A stretch of DNA of 64,000 nt from Nocardioides sp. SYSU D00065 (GTDB lineage: Bacteria > Actinomycetota > Actinomycetes > Propionibacteriales > Nocardioidaceae), in contig NZ_JAFMSX010000001.1 of assembly GCF_017916425.1 (NCBI RefSeq), forward strand, positions 434,001 through 498,000. The letters are read 5' to 3'. This document shows, in pieces, positions 56,001-63,568 of this stretch. Position 1 is the stretch's first letter. Every line of letters begins with the position of its first letter. A model generated the notes under the pieces. The model ran no database searches. It saw only the letters and a program-made list of their open reading frames with translations, and was not told the origin of the DNA. The translations under genes and the position numbers were made by a program.

Positions 56001-56589
56001 CGGAGAGCAGGTCCGCCAGCCGCGTCAGGTTGCCGTCGGTGGCGTCGAGCTTGCGGAGCGCCTTCTCCTTGCGCTTGCGGTGCTTGAGGACGCCCGCGGC
56101 CTCCTCGATGAACCCGCGCCGGTCCTCGGGGGTCGCGTGCAGAATCGTGTCGAGCTGGCCCTGCCCCACGATCACGTGCATCTCGCGGCCGATGCCGGAG
56201 TCGCTCAGCAGCTCCTGGACGTCGAGCAGCCGGCACGACGAGCCGTTGATGGCATACTCCGAGCCGCCGTTGCGGAACATCGTGCGGCTGATCGTGACCT
56301 CGGCGTAGTCGATGGGCAGCGCGCCGTCGGAGTTGTCGATGGTGAGCTGCACCTCGGCCCGGCCGAGCGGCGGGCGACCGGAGGTGCCGGCGAAGATGAC
56401 GTCCTCCATCTTGCCGCCGCGCAGGCTCTTGGCCCCCTGCTCGCCCATCACCCACGCGAGGGCGTCGACGACGTTGGACTTGCCCGACCCGTTGGGTCCG
56501 ACGATGCACGTGATGCCCGGCTCGAGCTGCATGGTCGTCGAGGACGCGAAGGACTTGAACCCCTTGAGGGTCAGGCTCTTCAGGTACAA
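53035..56589 (-). CDS. smc: Chromosome segregation protein SMC
   Basis: An 1184-residue SMC ATPase that organises and separates chromosomes. Walker A is VGPNGSGKSNVVDALAWV at the N-terminus, the ABC signature LLSGGERSLVAVAFLVAL and Walker B FYILDEVEAALDD are near the C-terminus, and long Ala/Glu/Arg-rich coiled coils flank a hinge near residues 510-660 (GLVGSLAAVLDVEHGYEAAVA). The TTG at 56589 (LYLKSLTLKGFKSF) was chosen since homologues begin here and a GGGAG site is six bases upstream; the frame runs on to 57570 but that stretch is antisense to other coding. In M. tuberculosis smc sits between ftsY and mutM, as here. Confidence 0.96.
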   Translation of the reverse strand: MYLKSLTLKGFKSFASSTTMQLEPGITCIVGPNGSGKSNVVDALAWVMGEQGAKSLRGGKMEDVIFAGTSGRPPLGRAEVQLTIDNSDGALPIDYAEVTISRTMFRNGGSEYAINGSSCRLLDVQELLSDSGIGREMHVIVGQGQLDTILHATPEDRRGFIEEAAGVLKHRKRKEKALRKLDATDGNLTRLADLLSEIRRQLKPLGRQAEVARQAATVQADVRDARARLLADDLVTARTALEQEMADESLLVQRREQVEAEIAAAREREARLEAALRDDLPRLAAAQETWFALSGLKERLRGTASLADERIRNAAGAAEGDTVDSGRDPDDLEEQAGRVRRQEAEIAAEVEQRRTALEAAVVARRAAEEAAADEDKRIAALQRAAADRREGLARLAGQVNALTSRAEAADAEIRRLTEAREDAATRAERAQRDFTALETRVAGLDAGEEGLDSEHEEAVAALDEVEEQLARAREDAQQAERDRAGLTARRDALELGLNRKDGAGALLAAADEVEGLVGSLAAVLDVEHGYEAAVAAALGAAADAVVVADTQAAVHAIGHLKDDDLGRAGLLLGGSPATERDWPALPGSATYAVDVVGAPDDVRPSLERLLHRVAVVDDLAAAERLVADVPEVVAVTREGDLLGSHFAAGGSSRQPSLIEIQAAVDEATTRLAEATATTERLGFEISRLEAARHDALKRVDVALAKLHESDATLAAVAEELGQYGSLARAAKGEAERLERAITAAREAREADLAGLAELEARLAAAQDVRDEEPDTAERERLVEAARQARQGEMDARLALRTAEERARALHGRADSLLRAAQAERESRARAAERRERLVREGRAAQAVAVAVRAVLHQLERSVMLAADERAAVEESRRGSEQQLTAVRTQLRDLGREHDELVSSVHRDEMARTQQRMRIEQLEERALEELGLDPDGLVSDYGPDTLIPHTGEVPEGEEAPEPSPFVREEQVKRLRAAERALSMLGRVNPLALEEFSAMEERHKFLTEQLEDLKRTRKDLLDIVREVDARVEQVFTEAYADVEKAFDQTFARLFPGGEGRLVLTDPDNMLATGVEVEARPPGKKVKRLSLLSGGERSLVAVAFLVALFKARPSPFYILDEVEAALDDTNLGRLLEIYEELRENSQLLVITHQKRTMEVGDALYGVTMRGDGVSAVISQRLRDATPA

Positions 56590-56672
56590 CGCGGGCTCCC
56601 GGGGACGCGGTCTCGGATGGGTGCGAACGCGGCATCCTCTCAGACGGCGCGGCGGGGCGTGGCAGTCCGCAC

Positions 56673-56678
56673 AGCCTA
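56673..56678 (-). promoter_or_regulatory. Predicted -10 box of smc promoter
   Basis: TAGGCT on the minus strand, 83 bases before the smc TTG, downstream of the VWA-gene hairpin. It would give a leader of about 75 bases. Confidence 0.35.
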
Positions 56679-56719
56679 CGATCGCGGGCGCACGCCCGGG
56701 GACGGCCGGCGCGCGTGTC

Positions 56720-56744
56720 GGCCGCCGGTCCGCCGCCGGCGGCC
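56720..56744 (-). terminator. Terminator hairpin after VWA gene
   Basis: GGCCGCCGG, loop of seven, CCGGCGGCC: a perfect 9-bp stem starting 9 bases after the VWA stop. It separates the VWA gene from smc. Confidence 0.55.
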
Positions 56745-56753
56745 TCCGTGTCG

Positions 56754-58427
56754 CTACAGGGTCAGCCGGACGGGCCGGCGGGCGGCGACCGTCACCTCGA
56801 CGCGACTGCCCACGACCGCACCGCGGCCGTGCAGCCGCAGCGTGCCGCGGCGCACGGTCGACCGGTCCTCGACCGTCCGGCCGTCGAGGAGTCGTACGAC
56901 GCTGCCGACGCGTGCCGTGGTCAGGCAGGTGACCGTCCAGCCGCTGCCTGCGCCGGTGACCCGGCACGCCGAGATCGGGGCCGCCGGCACGGCGGCGGCG
57001 CTGCCCGCGAAGGCGCCTCGCGCGACCAGCTCGACCCGGAGCACCGGCGTCGAGGCCCGCGGCCGCCACCGGAGGGCGAACCGGCCGTCCGTCGCGACGC
57101 GGTCGCGCGCGACAGTGGTCCACCCATCGCCGTCGACCGACCGCGCCTGGAGCCGCACGCGGGAGCCCGCGAGAGCGCGGGTGATCGTGAACCCTCCGCC
57201 CGAGCGTCCCACCCGGCCGGTCACGCGCGACGGCAGCGCGGCCCGGGAGGGCTGCGGCCGCCTGACCCGGACGGTGGTGGCGTGCAGCGTCCCCGCCGCG
57301 GGAAGGACGACGCCGTCCGCCGTTCCCGTGGCGGGAGCGACGGAGAACGTCCGCTGCGCGGTGCGCACGGCGCCGGACGCGAGCGTCGCTCGCACCGTCG
57401 CGGTGTAGGTGCCGGCGCCGAGGGTGAAGTCGGCGCGCCACCGGCCCACTGCGCCCACCGTGGCGGCCACGGCGACGTCGCCGATCGTCACGGTGACCGA
57501 GCTGACGGCGTCGGGGAGGGAGCCGGTCAGGTCCAGCGCGAGGTCGGCGGGCGATGCCACGGCACGGCACGCCTCACCCGTGGCCGCCGCCATCTTGTGG
57601 AGGCTGCCCGAGGGCCGGCAGGTCGCGGCTGAGCCGATCGCGAAGCTGCGCAGCCGCACGCCCGACCGGGTCAGCGCATCCAGCACGGAGTCGTCGATGC
57701 CCGACCGGCCGTCGGAGAGGAACACGACCCACCTGTCCCCCGGCGGTGCCGTGGCCAGGGCGGACAGCGATGCGGACACGGCGTTGTTGAACGCGGTGCC
57801 CGAACCGCTCCCGCCCAGGTCGCGGGTCTCGTAGAGGCCGATCCGGCTGCGCTGCACGCTGCGCACCACCGTGTCGATGCGCGTGTGCTGCTCGCCCCCG
57901 GTCAGGCCGGGCGGCACGAACGTCGCCGACCCGGACGGGTCGAGGTCGGCGGCCGCGGCCTGGTCGGCGAACGCCACCAGTCCGACCTGGGTGCCGGGCG
58001 CTGTGTCGAGGCTCCGGTTGAGGGCCTGTACCCCCGCGATCTCGCAGTCGAGCACGTCGCCCCTGGCGCCGTCGCCGTTCAGGTCGTCCTCCACCCCGCC
58101 CGCCCTGCCGTCCCCGGCGCAGTCCAGGCCGGTGAGCTCACCGGTCGAGCGGGTGGCGTCGACGACGTACAGGACCGTGGTCGTCCCGCCCGGTCGCGCG
58201 TCGACCGAGCCGGTGAGGGCCACCGTCCCGGCGCGCGGAGCGAGCGGCGCATCGATGCTCACCGAGGCAGCCGCCGGCACGGCGGGGACCGCCGCCACCA
58301 CGCCCCACGTCGCGGTGGCGGCGACCACGAGTCCCGCGACTCCGGACCTGACGCCCGATCCGGCCCCAGACCCGCCCCCAGACCCGCCCCCGGACCCGTC
58401 CCCTGACTGCATCCCACGTGACCTCAT
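56754..58427 (-). CDS. Secreted von Willebrand A-domain protein
   Basis: A 557-residue exported protein. The N-terminal 25 residues are almost only Gly and Ser (coded by GC-rich imperfect 12-base repeats at about 58358-58402), followed by a hydrophobic signal segment (VAGLVVAATATWGVVAAVPAV) with an alanine cleavage region. Residues about 80-290 are a VWA domain with a MIDAS-like VVDATRSTG and FLSDGRSG. The last 250 residues are beta-rich, Ig-like repeats. No LPxTG or membrane anchor is seen at the C-terminus. Role is probably adhesion or metal-dependent binding at the surface, inferred from the fold. Confidence 0.82.
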   Translation of the reverse strand: MRSRGMQSGDGSGGGSGGGSGAGSGVRSGVAGLVVAATATWGVVAAVPAVPAAASVSIDAPLAPRAGTVALTGSVDARPGGTTTVLYVVDATRSTGELTGLDCAGDGRAGGVEDDLNGDGARGDVLDCEIAGVQALNRSLDTAPGTQVGLVAFADQAAAADLDPSGSATFVPPGLTGGEQHTRIDTVVRSVQRSRIGLYETRDLGGSGSGTAFNNAVSASLSALATAPPGDRWVVFLSDGRSGIDDSVLDALTRSGVRLRSFAIGSAATCRPSGSLHKMAAATGEACRAVASPADLALDLTGSLPDAVSSVTVTIGDVAVAATVGAVGRWRADFTLGAGTYTATVRATLASGAVRTAQRTFSVAPATGTADGVVLPAAGTLHATTVRVRRPQPSRAALPSRVTGRVGRSGGGFTITRALAGSRVRLQARSVDGDGWTTVARDRVATDGRFALRWRPRASTPVLRVELVARGAFAGSAAAVPAAPISACRVTGAGSGWTVTCLTTARVGSVVRLLDGRTVEDRSTVRRGTLRLHGRGAVVGSRVEVTVAARRPVRLTL

Positions 58428-58521
58428 CGCCGGACCATCACCCCGGCGGAGCCGGAGGGGCGGCGTCGCGCACGGCTATCGCCACATTGTGGTAACCCCT
58501 AGGAGGGTGGACCCTCGCCCC

Positions 58522-59622
58522 TCAACGGCCGAGCACGTCCTTCAACGCCGCCAGCGCGAGGAGGACTGCGTCGGGTCGGGCGTTGTGTCCCATGAGCCCG
58601 ATCCGCCAGACGGTGGCGGCGTACGGGCCCGCCCCGGCGCCGATCTCGATGCCGTGCCGGTCGAGGAGCTCGCGGCGCACGACCGCCGAGTCGACGCCGT
58701 CGGGGACCAGGACGGTGGTCAGCTCGGGCAGCCGGTGACCTTCCGCGGCGAACAGCTCGAGCCCCATCTCCTGCAGCCCGGCCTGGAGCGCCTCGCCGGC
58801 CGCCCGGTGGCGTGCCCACACCGCCTCCAGCCCCTCGTCGAGGATGCGGCTCAGGGCAGCATGGAGGCTGGCGACCATGGCGGTGGGCGCGGTGTGGTGG
58901 TAGGTCCGCTGCCCCGTCCCGCCCTGCCGGACGCCGGCCTCGCCGACGTAGCCGCCGAGCATCCCGAGGTCGAGGTACCACGAGCGCGGCGTCTGCACCC
59001 GACGCTCGAAGGCGCGGTCGCTGATGGTGAAGGGCGCCAGTCCCGGCGCGACGCCGAGGCACTTCTGGGTGCCGGCGTAGCCGATGTCGATGCCCCAGTC
59101 GTCGGCGCGCAGCTCGATGCCGCCGATCGAGGTGACCGCGTCGACGAGCAGCAGGGCGTCGCCCTTGCCCGCGCCGAGCGCCGCGACGTCGGATCGGACC
59201 CCGGTCGAGGTCTCGGCGTGCACCGCGGCGATGATCGCCGGCGCGGGGTGGGCGGCGAGCACCCGCTCCACGTCGACCGGCTGGCCCCACTCGTGCTCGA
59301 CCGAGACGACCTCGGCGCCGCAGCGCGCCGCCACGTCGGTCATCCGCTGCCCGAAGAGGCCGTTGACCGCGACCACGACCACGTCGCCGGGGTGGACGGT
59401 GTTGACGAACGCCGCCTCCATGCCGGCGGAGCCGGTCGCGCTGAGCGGCAGCGTCCGTGCACTGGTGGTGCCCCAGACGGTGCGGAGCATCTCGCAGGTC
59501 TCGTCCATGACCCGGAGGAACTCGGGATCCAGGTGTCCCAGCAGTGGATCGGCCAGCGCACGCGTGGCCTCCGGGTAGGGGTTGGACGGGCCGGGGCCGA
59601 GGAGGTGCCGCTCGCTGATCAT
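58522..59622 (-). CDS. Alanine-glyoxylate-type aminotransferase (class V)
   Basis: A 366-residue PLP enzyme. The fold-type I lysine is Lys187 in IGYAGTQKCLG, Asp161 in LLVDAVTSIGG stacks under PLP, and LLGPGPSNPYPEATRALADPL opens the family. The group includes alanine-glyoxylate, serine-glyoxylate and serine-pyruvate transaminases. The neighbour upstream is a glycolate-oxidase-type enzyme that makes glyoxylate, so a glycolate to glycine route is likely. ATG 59622 follows TACGGT by seven bases; a TTG at 59640 is possible. Confidence 0.9.
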   Translation of the reverse strand: MISERHLLGPGPSNPYPEATRALADPLLGHLDPEFLRVMDETCEMLRTVWGTTSARTLPLSATGSAGMEAAFVNTVHPGDVVVVAVNGLFGQRMTDVAARCGAEVVSVEHEWGQPVDVERVLAAHPAPAIIAAVHAETSTGVRSDVAALGAGKGDALLLVDAVTSIGGIELRADDWGIDIGYAGTQKCLGVAPGLAPFTISDRAFERRVQTPRSWYLDLGMLGGYVGEAGVRQGGTGQRTYHHTAPTAMVASLHAALSRILDEGLEAVWARHRAAGEALQAGLQEMGLELFAAEGHRLPELTTVLVPDGVDSAVVRRELLDRHGIEIGAGAGPYAATVWRIGLMGHNARPDAVLLALAALKDVLGR

Positions 59623-59629
59623 GCCGACG

Positions 59630-59635
59630 ACCGTA
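59630..59635 (-). promoter_or_regulatory. -10 box of leaderless aminotransferase gene
   Basis: TACGGT on the minus strand, seven bases before ATG 59622, in the 28-base gap after the glcD-like gene. It decides the ATG over an upstream TTG. Confidence 0.4.
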
Positions 59636-59650
59636 GCCAAGGTGGGCGCG

Positions 59651-61012
59651 TCACAGCACCGCTCCCGGGTTGAGGATCCCGTCGGGGTCGAGCGCGTCCT
59701 TGATCCGGCGCGTCAGCGCCATCACGTCCTCGCCGAGCTGCTCGGGCAGCGCCGCCTTCTTGGCGCGGCCCACGCCGTGCTCGCCGGTGATCGTGCCGCC
59801 GAGCCGGATCGCGGCACGGAGGATGTCGTCGAAGGCGGCCCGTGCCCGGCGCTCGGAGTCGGGGTCGGCGGCGTCGTAGACGATGATCGGGTGGGTGTTG
59901 CCGTCCCCGGCGTGCGCCACTGTGGGGATCTCGACGTCGTGCCGGCGCGCGATCTCGGTCACCGCGGCGAGGAGGTCGGGCAGCAGCGGGACGGGCGCGC
60001 CGACGTCCTCCAGCAGCAGCGCCCCGCGGGCCTCGACGGCGGGGAAGGCGGCTCGACGGGCGGCCACGAACATCTCCCCCTCGTCCGGGTCGTCGGTAAC
60101 CACGACCTCTGTCGCCCCGGCGGCCAGGCAGGCGGCCTCGACGGCGGCGATCTCCGCCACCCGGGACTCCCCCGGGGCGTCGGACTGCACGACCAGCAGC
60201 GCGCCGGCCGACCGGTCGAGTCCCCGTGGCGAGTGGTCCTCGACCGCGTTGATCGAGGCGTGGTCCATCAGCTCCATCATCGAGGGCCGCAGCGTGCGGC
60301 GTACGGCGACGACGGCCTGAGCCGCAGCGACGACCGTGGCGAACGACGCGACCAGCGTCGCGGGCGGCAGCGGGAGCGGCACGAGTCGCAGGACCGCGCG
60401 GGTGACGATCCCGAGGGTGCCCTCGGAGCCCACGAACAGCTTCACCAGCGACAGGCCCGCCACGTCCTTGATCCGCTTGCCGCCGAGGGTGACCAGCGTG
60501 CCGTCGGCCAGGACGACGTCGAGGCCGAGCACGTAGTCGGTGGTGACGCCGTACTTCACGCAGCACAGCCCGCCGGCGTTCGTCGCCACGTTGCCGCCGA
60601 TGGAGCAGATCTCGAACGACGACGGGTCGGGCGGGTACCACAGGTCGTGCTCGCGGGCGGCGGCCTTGACGTCGGCGTTGAGCGCACCGGGCTCCACGAC
60701 CGCGACCTGGCAGTCCGGGTCGATCTCGATCGTCCGCATCCGCTCGAGGCTGAGCACGATGCCGCCGTCGACGGCACTCGCGCCGCCGGAGAGCCCGGAG
60801 CCGGCCCCGCGCGGGACGACGGGCACGGCGTGCGCCGCCGCCCACCGGAGCGCGGCCTGCACCTGGCGGTGGTCCTCGGCACGGACCACCGCGACGGGCA
60901 GGCCCGCGTCCGGGTCGCGCGACCAGTCGTGGCGGTACCCCTCGGTCGTGGCGGGGTCGGTCGCGACCACCCCGGCCGGCAGCGACGCGACGAGCTCGTC
61001 CAGGACGTCCAT
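59651..61012 (-). CDS. Glycolate oxidase-type FAD-linked oxidoreductase
   Basis: A 453-residue vanillyl-alcohol-oxidase-fold flavoprotein of the GlcD/D-lactate dehydrogenase group. The FAD-binding domain shows VVPRGAGSGLSGGASAVDGG and CSIGGNVATNAGGLCCVKYG, and the C-terminal end has HAGDGNTHP and TGEHGVGRAKK. It oxidises a 2-hydroxyacid such as glycolate or D-lactate; there are no separate GlcE or GlcF genes nearby, so it acts alone or with unlinked partners. The adjoining transaminase favours glycolate. Confidence 0.92.
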   Translation of the reverse strand: MDVLDELVASLPAGVVATDPATTEGYRHDWSRDPDAGLPVAVVRAEDHRQVQAALRWAAAHAVPVVPRGAGSGLSGGASAVDGGIVLSLERMRTIEIDPDCQVAVVEPGALNADVKAAAREHDLWYPPDPSSFEICSIGGNVATNAGGLCCVKYGVTTDYVLGLDVVLADGTLVTLGGKRIKDVAGLSLVKLFVGSEGTLGIVTRAVLRLVPLPLPPATLVASFATVVAAAQAVVAVRRTLRPSMMELMDHASINAVEDHSPRGLDRSAGALLVVQSDAPGESRVAEIAAVEAACLAAGATEVVVTDDPDEGEMFVAARRAAFPAVEARGALLLEDVGAPVPLLPDLLAAVTEIARRHDVEIPTVAHAGDGNTHPIIVYDAADPDSERRARAAFDDILRAAIRLGGTITGEHGVGRAKKAALPEQLGEDVMALTRRIKDALDPDGILNPGAVL

Positions 61013-61018
61013 CCCGCC

Positions 61019-61024
61019 ATCGTG
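61019..61024 (-). promoter_or_regulatory. -10-like box before glcD-type gene
   Basis: CACGAT on the minus strand, six bases before ATG 61012; nearly the same sequence and spacing precede the M23 peptidase gene. Confidence 0.3.
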
Positions 61025-61090
61025 GCACGGCTGCGGCGTACGCGTCGGGCTCGACGCCCTCGGCCCCTGGCTCCCCGGGCCGCTGCCCGG

Positions 61091-62335
61091 TCAGGCAGCG
61101 GCGGTGGCCACCTCGTCGGCGTGGGCGATGTGGGCCAGCGAGCGCCACACGAGCGCCAGGGTGAGGCCGGAGCCGACGAAGGCGAACCACCACGGCGCGG
61201 TCAGTCCCCAGCCATGGGCGATGAGCCCGCCGAGGAGGGAGCCGACGAGCATCCCGCCCATCACGCAGATCATGTAGACCGAGCCGACGCGCCCCTGCAG
61301 CTCGCTCGGGACCGCCCGCTGGCGCACGGCCTGCGAGAGGGTGCCCCAGACGAACGCGTAGGCGCCGAAGAAGAACATCAGCGGGTACGCCGCCCACGGG
61401 GACGTGGTGAACGCCATCGCGAGGTGGAACAGCACCTCCGCCAGCAGCACCGCGCGCATCAGCGTCGCCAGGCGCACGCGCTTCTCCAGCCGGCTGTAGG
61501 TGAACGTCGCCAGCAGCCCGCCGAGCGCGGAGGCGGTGGTCAGCAGCCCGAATCCGGCCTCGTCGATGCCCACGCGCTCCAACGCCCAGAGCACCAGGAC
61601 CGACCAGGGGGCCGCCCAGGTCACGTTGAAGACGACGATGATCACCGCCAGGGTGCGCACCGGCGGGTTGCCGATCAGCCACCTCACCCCGTCGGCGATG
61701 TCCTGGCGGATGTGGGTGTCGAGATCCGCCCGGACGGGCCCGGGCGGTGTGCCGATCCGCGACACGAGCAGGACGCCGGCGGCGACGCACACGACGGTGA
61801 CCACGAACGGCCACACCATCCCGACGGAGAACAGCAGCGCGCCGACCGCCGGGCCGACCAGCTGGTTGCCGGTGATCATCCCCGCCATCAGGCGCGCGTT
61901 GGCGATGCCGAGGTCGCCCTTCTGCACGAGCATCGGCGTGAGGGTGCCGGCGGTCGCGTCGACGAAGGTCTCCGCCGTGCCGAGTGCCAGCATCGCGACC
62001 AGGACGAGGCCGATGTTCACGTGCCCGGTGGCGACGACCACGCACAGGCCGGCCAGGACCAGCCCGCGCACGGCGTTCGCGGTCATCATCACCAGCCGAC
62101 GGTCGAGGCGGTCCGCCAGCGCGCCCGCGAACAGTCCGACGACCAGCCACGGCGCTTGCAGGGACAGCATGGCGGCGGCGACGAGGAGCGGGTTGCGCGT
62201 CTGCGAGGCGACCAGCAGCGGCCCGGCTGCGATCAGCAGCCCGTCGCCGAGGTTGGTCACCCAGGACGAGCCGACGAGCCAGCGGAAGCCGGTCCCGAGC
62301 CGGGACGGGAAGACGGTCTCGACGAGGCGGCTCAC
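61091..62335 (-). CDS. MFS exporter
   Basis: A 414-residue major facilitator with about twelve helices and the motif A-like loop GALADRLDRRLVMMTAN between helices 2 and 3. It resembles the EntS-type group of multidrug or siderophore exporters (SSWVTNLGDGLLIAAGPLLVA). The substrate is unknown, and no siderophore genes are nearby. The GTG start is at 62335, nine bases after a TAGGCT box. It lies between the flavoprotein and the small coiled-coil gene. Confidence 0.9.
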   Translation of the reverse strand: MSRLVETVFPSRLGTGFRWLVGSSWVTNLGDGLLIAAGPLLVASQTRNPLLVAAAMLSLQAPWLVVGLFAGALADRLDRRLVMMTANAVRGLVLAGLCVVVATGHVNIGLVLVAMLALGTAETFVDATAGTLTPMLVQKGDLGIANARLMAGMITGNQLVGPAVGALLFSVGMVWPFVVTVVCVAAGVLLVSRIGTPPGPVRADLDTHIRQDIADGVRWLIGNPPVRTLAVIIVVFNVTWAAPWSVLVLWALERVGIDEAGFGLLTTASALGGLLATFTYSRLEKRVRLATLMRAVLLAEVLFHLAMAFTTSPWAAYPLMFFFGAYAFVWGTLSQAVRQRAVPSELQGRVGSVYMICVMGGMLVGSLLGGLIAHGWGLTAPWWFAFVGSGLTLALVWRSLAHIAHADEVATAAA

Positions 62336-62381
62336 GAGCGAGGGAGCCTACGTGCGCCGGGCGTGGCCCCGCACCCGGATT

Positions 62382-62573
62382 TCAGGCGGGCTGCAGGTCC
62401 TCGACGGTGAGCTGGTCGTCGCGCGCCGCCGCGAGGCCGTCGTTCTCGGCCTGCAGGCGCAGCACCAGCGCCTCGAGGTCGGCGACGCGTCGCCGCAGGC
62501 GGCGGTTCTCGACGGCGAGGACCGAGGTCGCCCGTGCCTCGCTGGTCACATGACCCAACAGCGCCTTGGCCAT
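62382..62573 (-). CDS. Small conserved coiled-coil protein
   Basis: A 63-residue protein MAKALLGHVTSEARATSVLA followed by a leucine-zipper-like segment (VENRRLRRRVADLEALVLRL) and an acidic end. Short proteins opening with MAKALLG and a heptad helix recur in actinobacteria as far as I recall, without known function. ATG 62573 has AAAGG seven bases upstream; a longer frame to 62786 overlaps mutM and is not coding. Confidence 0.75.
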   Translation of the reverse strand: MAKALLGHVTSEARATSVLAVENRRLRRRVADLEALVLRLQAENDGLAAARDDQLTVEDLQPA

Positions 62574-62656
62574 GGGGAGCCTTTCAAGGGGTTCGACGAA
62601 CGTTCGAGGGAATCGACCGGGGCCGTCTCCAAGCGTCCCACCGCAGTGGCGGTCGG

Positions 62657-63565
62657 TCAACGGCGACGCGGGGCGGGGGCGACGTCCCCAGCGCGCGAGC
62701 GCGGTGGGCGCTGGCAGCGCGGGCAGAAGAAGGAGGAGCGGTTCATGAACGCAACCCGCCGGATCGGCGTACCGCAGCGGCGGCACGGCCGGCCCTCCTG
62801 CCCGTAGGCGTCGAGGGAGCGGTCGAAGTAGCCGGACTCGCCGTTGACGTTGACGTAGAGCGCGTCGAAGGAGGTCCCGCCCTGGGCGAGCGCCTCCCCC
62901 ATCACCGCCCGGACGTGGCCGAGCAGCTCGCGCAGCACCGGTCCGGTGAGCCGGTCACCGGGTCGCTCCCCGTGCAGCCGCGAGCGCCACAGCGCCTCGT
63001 CGGCGTAGATGTTCCCGACGCCTGAGATCAGGCCCTGGTCGAGGAGCAGTCGCTTGACGCCCGACGTACGCCGCCGGGCGCGGCGCACGAACTCGGCGTC
63101 GTCGAACTCCGGGTCGATCGGGTCGCGCGCGATGTGCGCGATCTCCGTGGGCAGCGCGGCACCGCCGGACGACACCGCCAGCCCGCCGAACATCCGCTGG
63201 TCGACGAAACGCATCTCGAGGGGACGCCCGTCGGGAGTGAGCAGGCCGAAGCGCACCCGGAGGTGCCGCTCGTCCGGTGCGCCGGGCTCGTGCAGCAGCA
63301 TCTGCCCGCTCATCCCGAGGTGTCCCAGCAGGGCGTCGCCGGTCTGTTGGTCCGCCGCGGGAGCGAGGGCGAGCCAGAAGTACTTGCCGCGCCGGCGCAC
63401 GGCCTCGATGCGCTGGCCCACCAGCGCAGCGACGAAGCCGGTCGAGCCGCGGTGGTCGCGGCGGACCGGACGGGGGTGCAGCACCTCGACCGAGCCGATG
63501 GTGCTGCCGACGACGTGACGCTCGAGGCCCGCGCGGACGACCTCGACCTCGGGGAGCTCGGGCAC
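62657..63565 (-). CDS. mutM: Formamidopyrimidine-DNA glycosylase
   Basis: MutM/Fpg removes oxidised guanine from DNA. The catalytic Pro2-Glu3 opens [13 protein letters not shown], the conserved Lys is in [11 protein letters not shown], and the zinc finger is [10 protein letters not shown]...FFCPRCQ. The 302 residues match the family plus a short C-terminal tail. The start is a GTG at 63565, three bases after the rnc stop. Confidence 0.96.
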   Translation of the reverse strand: MPELPEVEVVRAGLERHVVGSTIGSVEVLHPRPVRRDHRGSTGFVAALVGQRIEAVRRRGKYFWLALAPAADQQTGDALLGHLGMSGQMLLHEPGAPDERHLRVRFGLLTPDGRPLEMRFVDQRMFGGLAVSSGGAALPTEIAHIARDPIDPEFDDAEFVRRARRRTSGVKRLLLDQGLISGVGNIYADEALWRSRLHGERPGDRLTGPVLRELLGHVRAVMGEALAQGGTSFDALYVNVNGESGYFDRSLDAYGQEGRPCRRCGTPIRRVAFMNRSSFFCPRCQRPPRSRAGDVAPAPRRR

Positions 63566-63568
63566 GTC

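Noticed and set aside
56590-57570. N-terminal extension of SMC
   Set aside because: SMC proteins begin just before the LKGFKSF segment; the extension is antisense-like relative to the VWA gene, which lies in another frame of the same strand with a clear domain.
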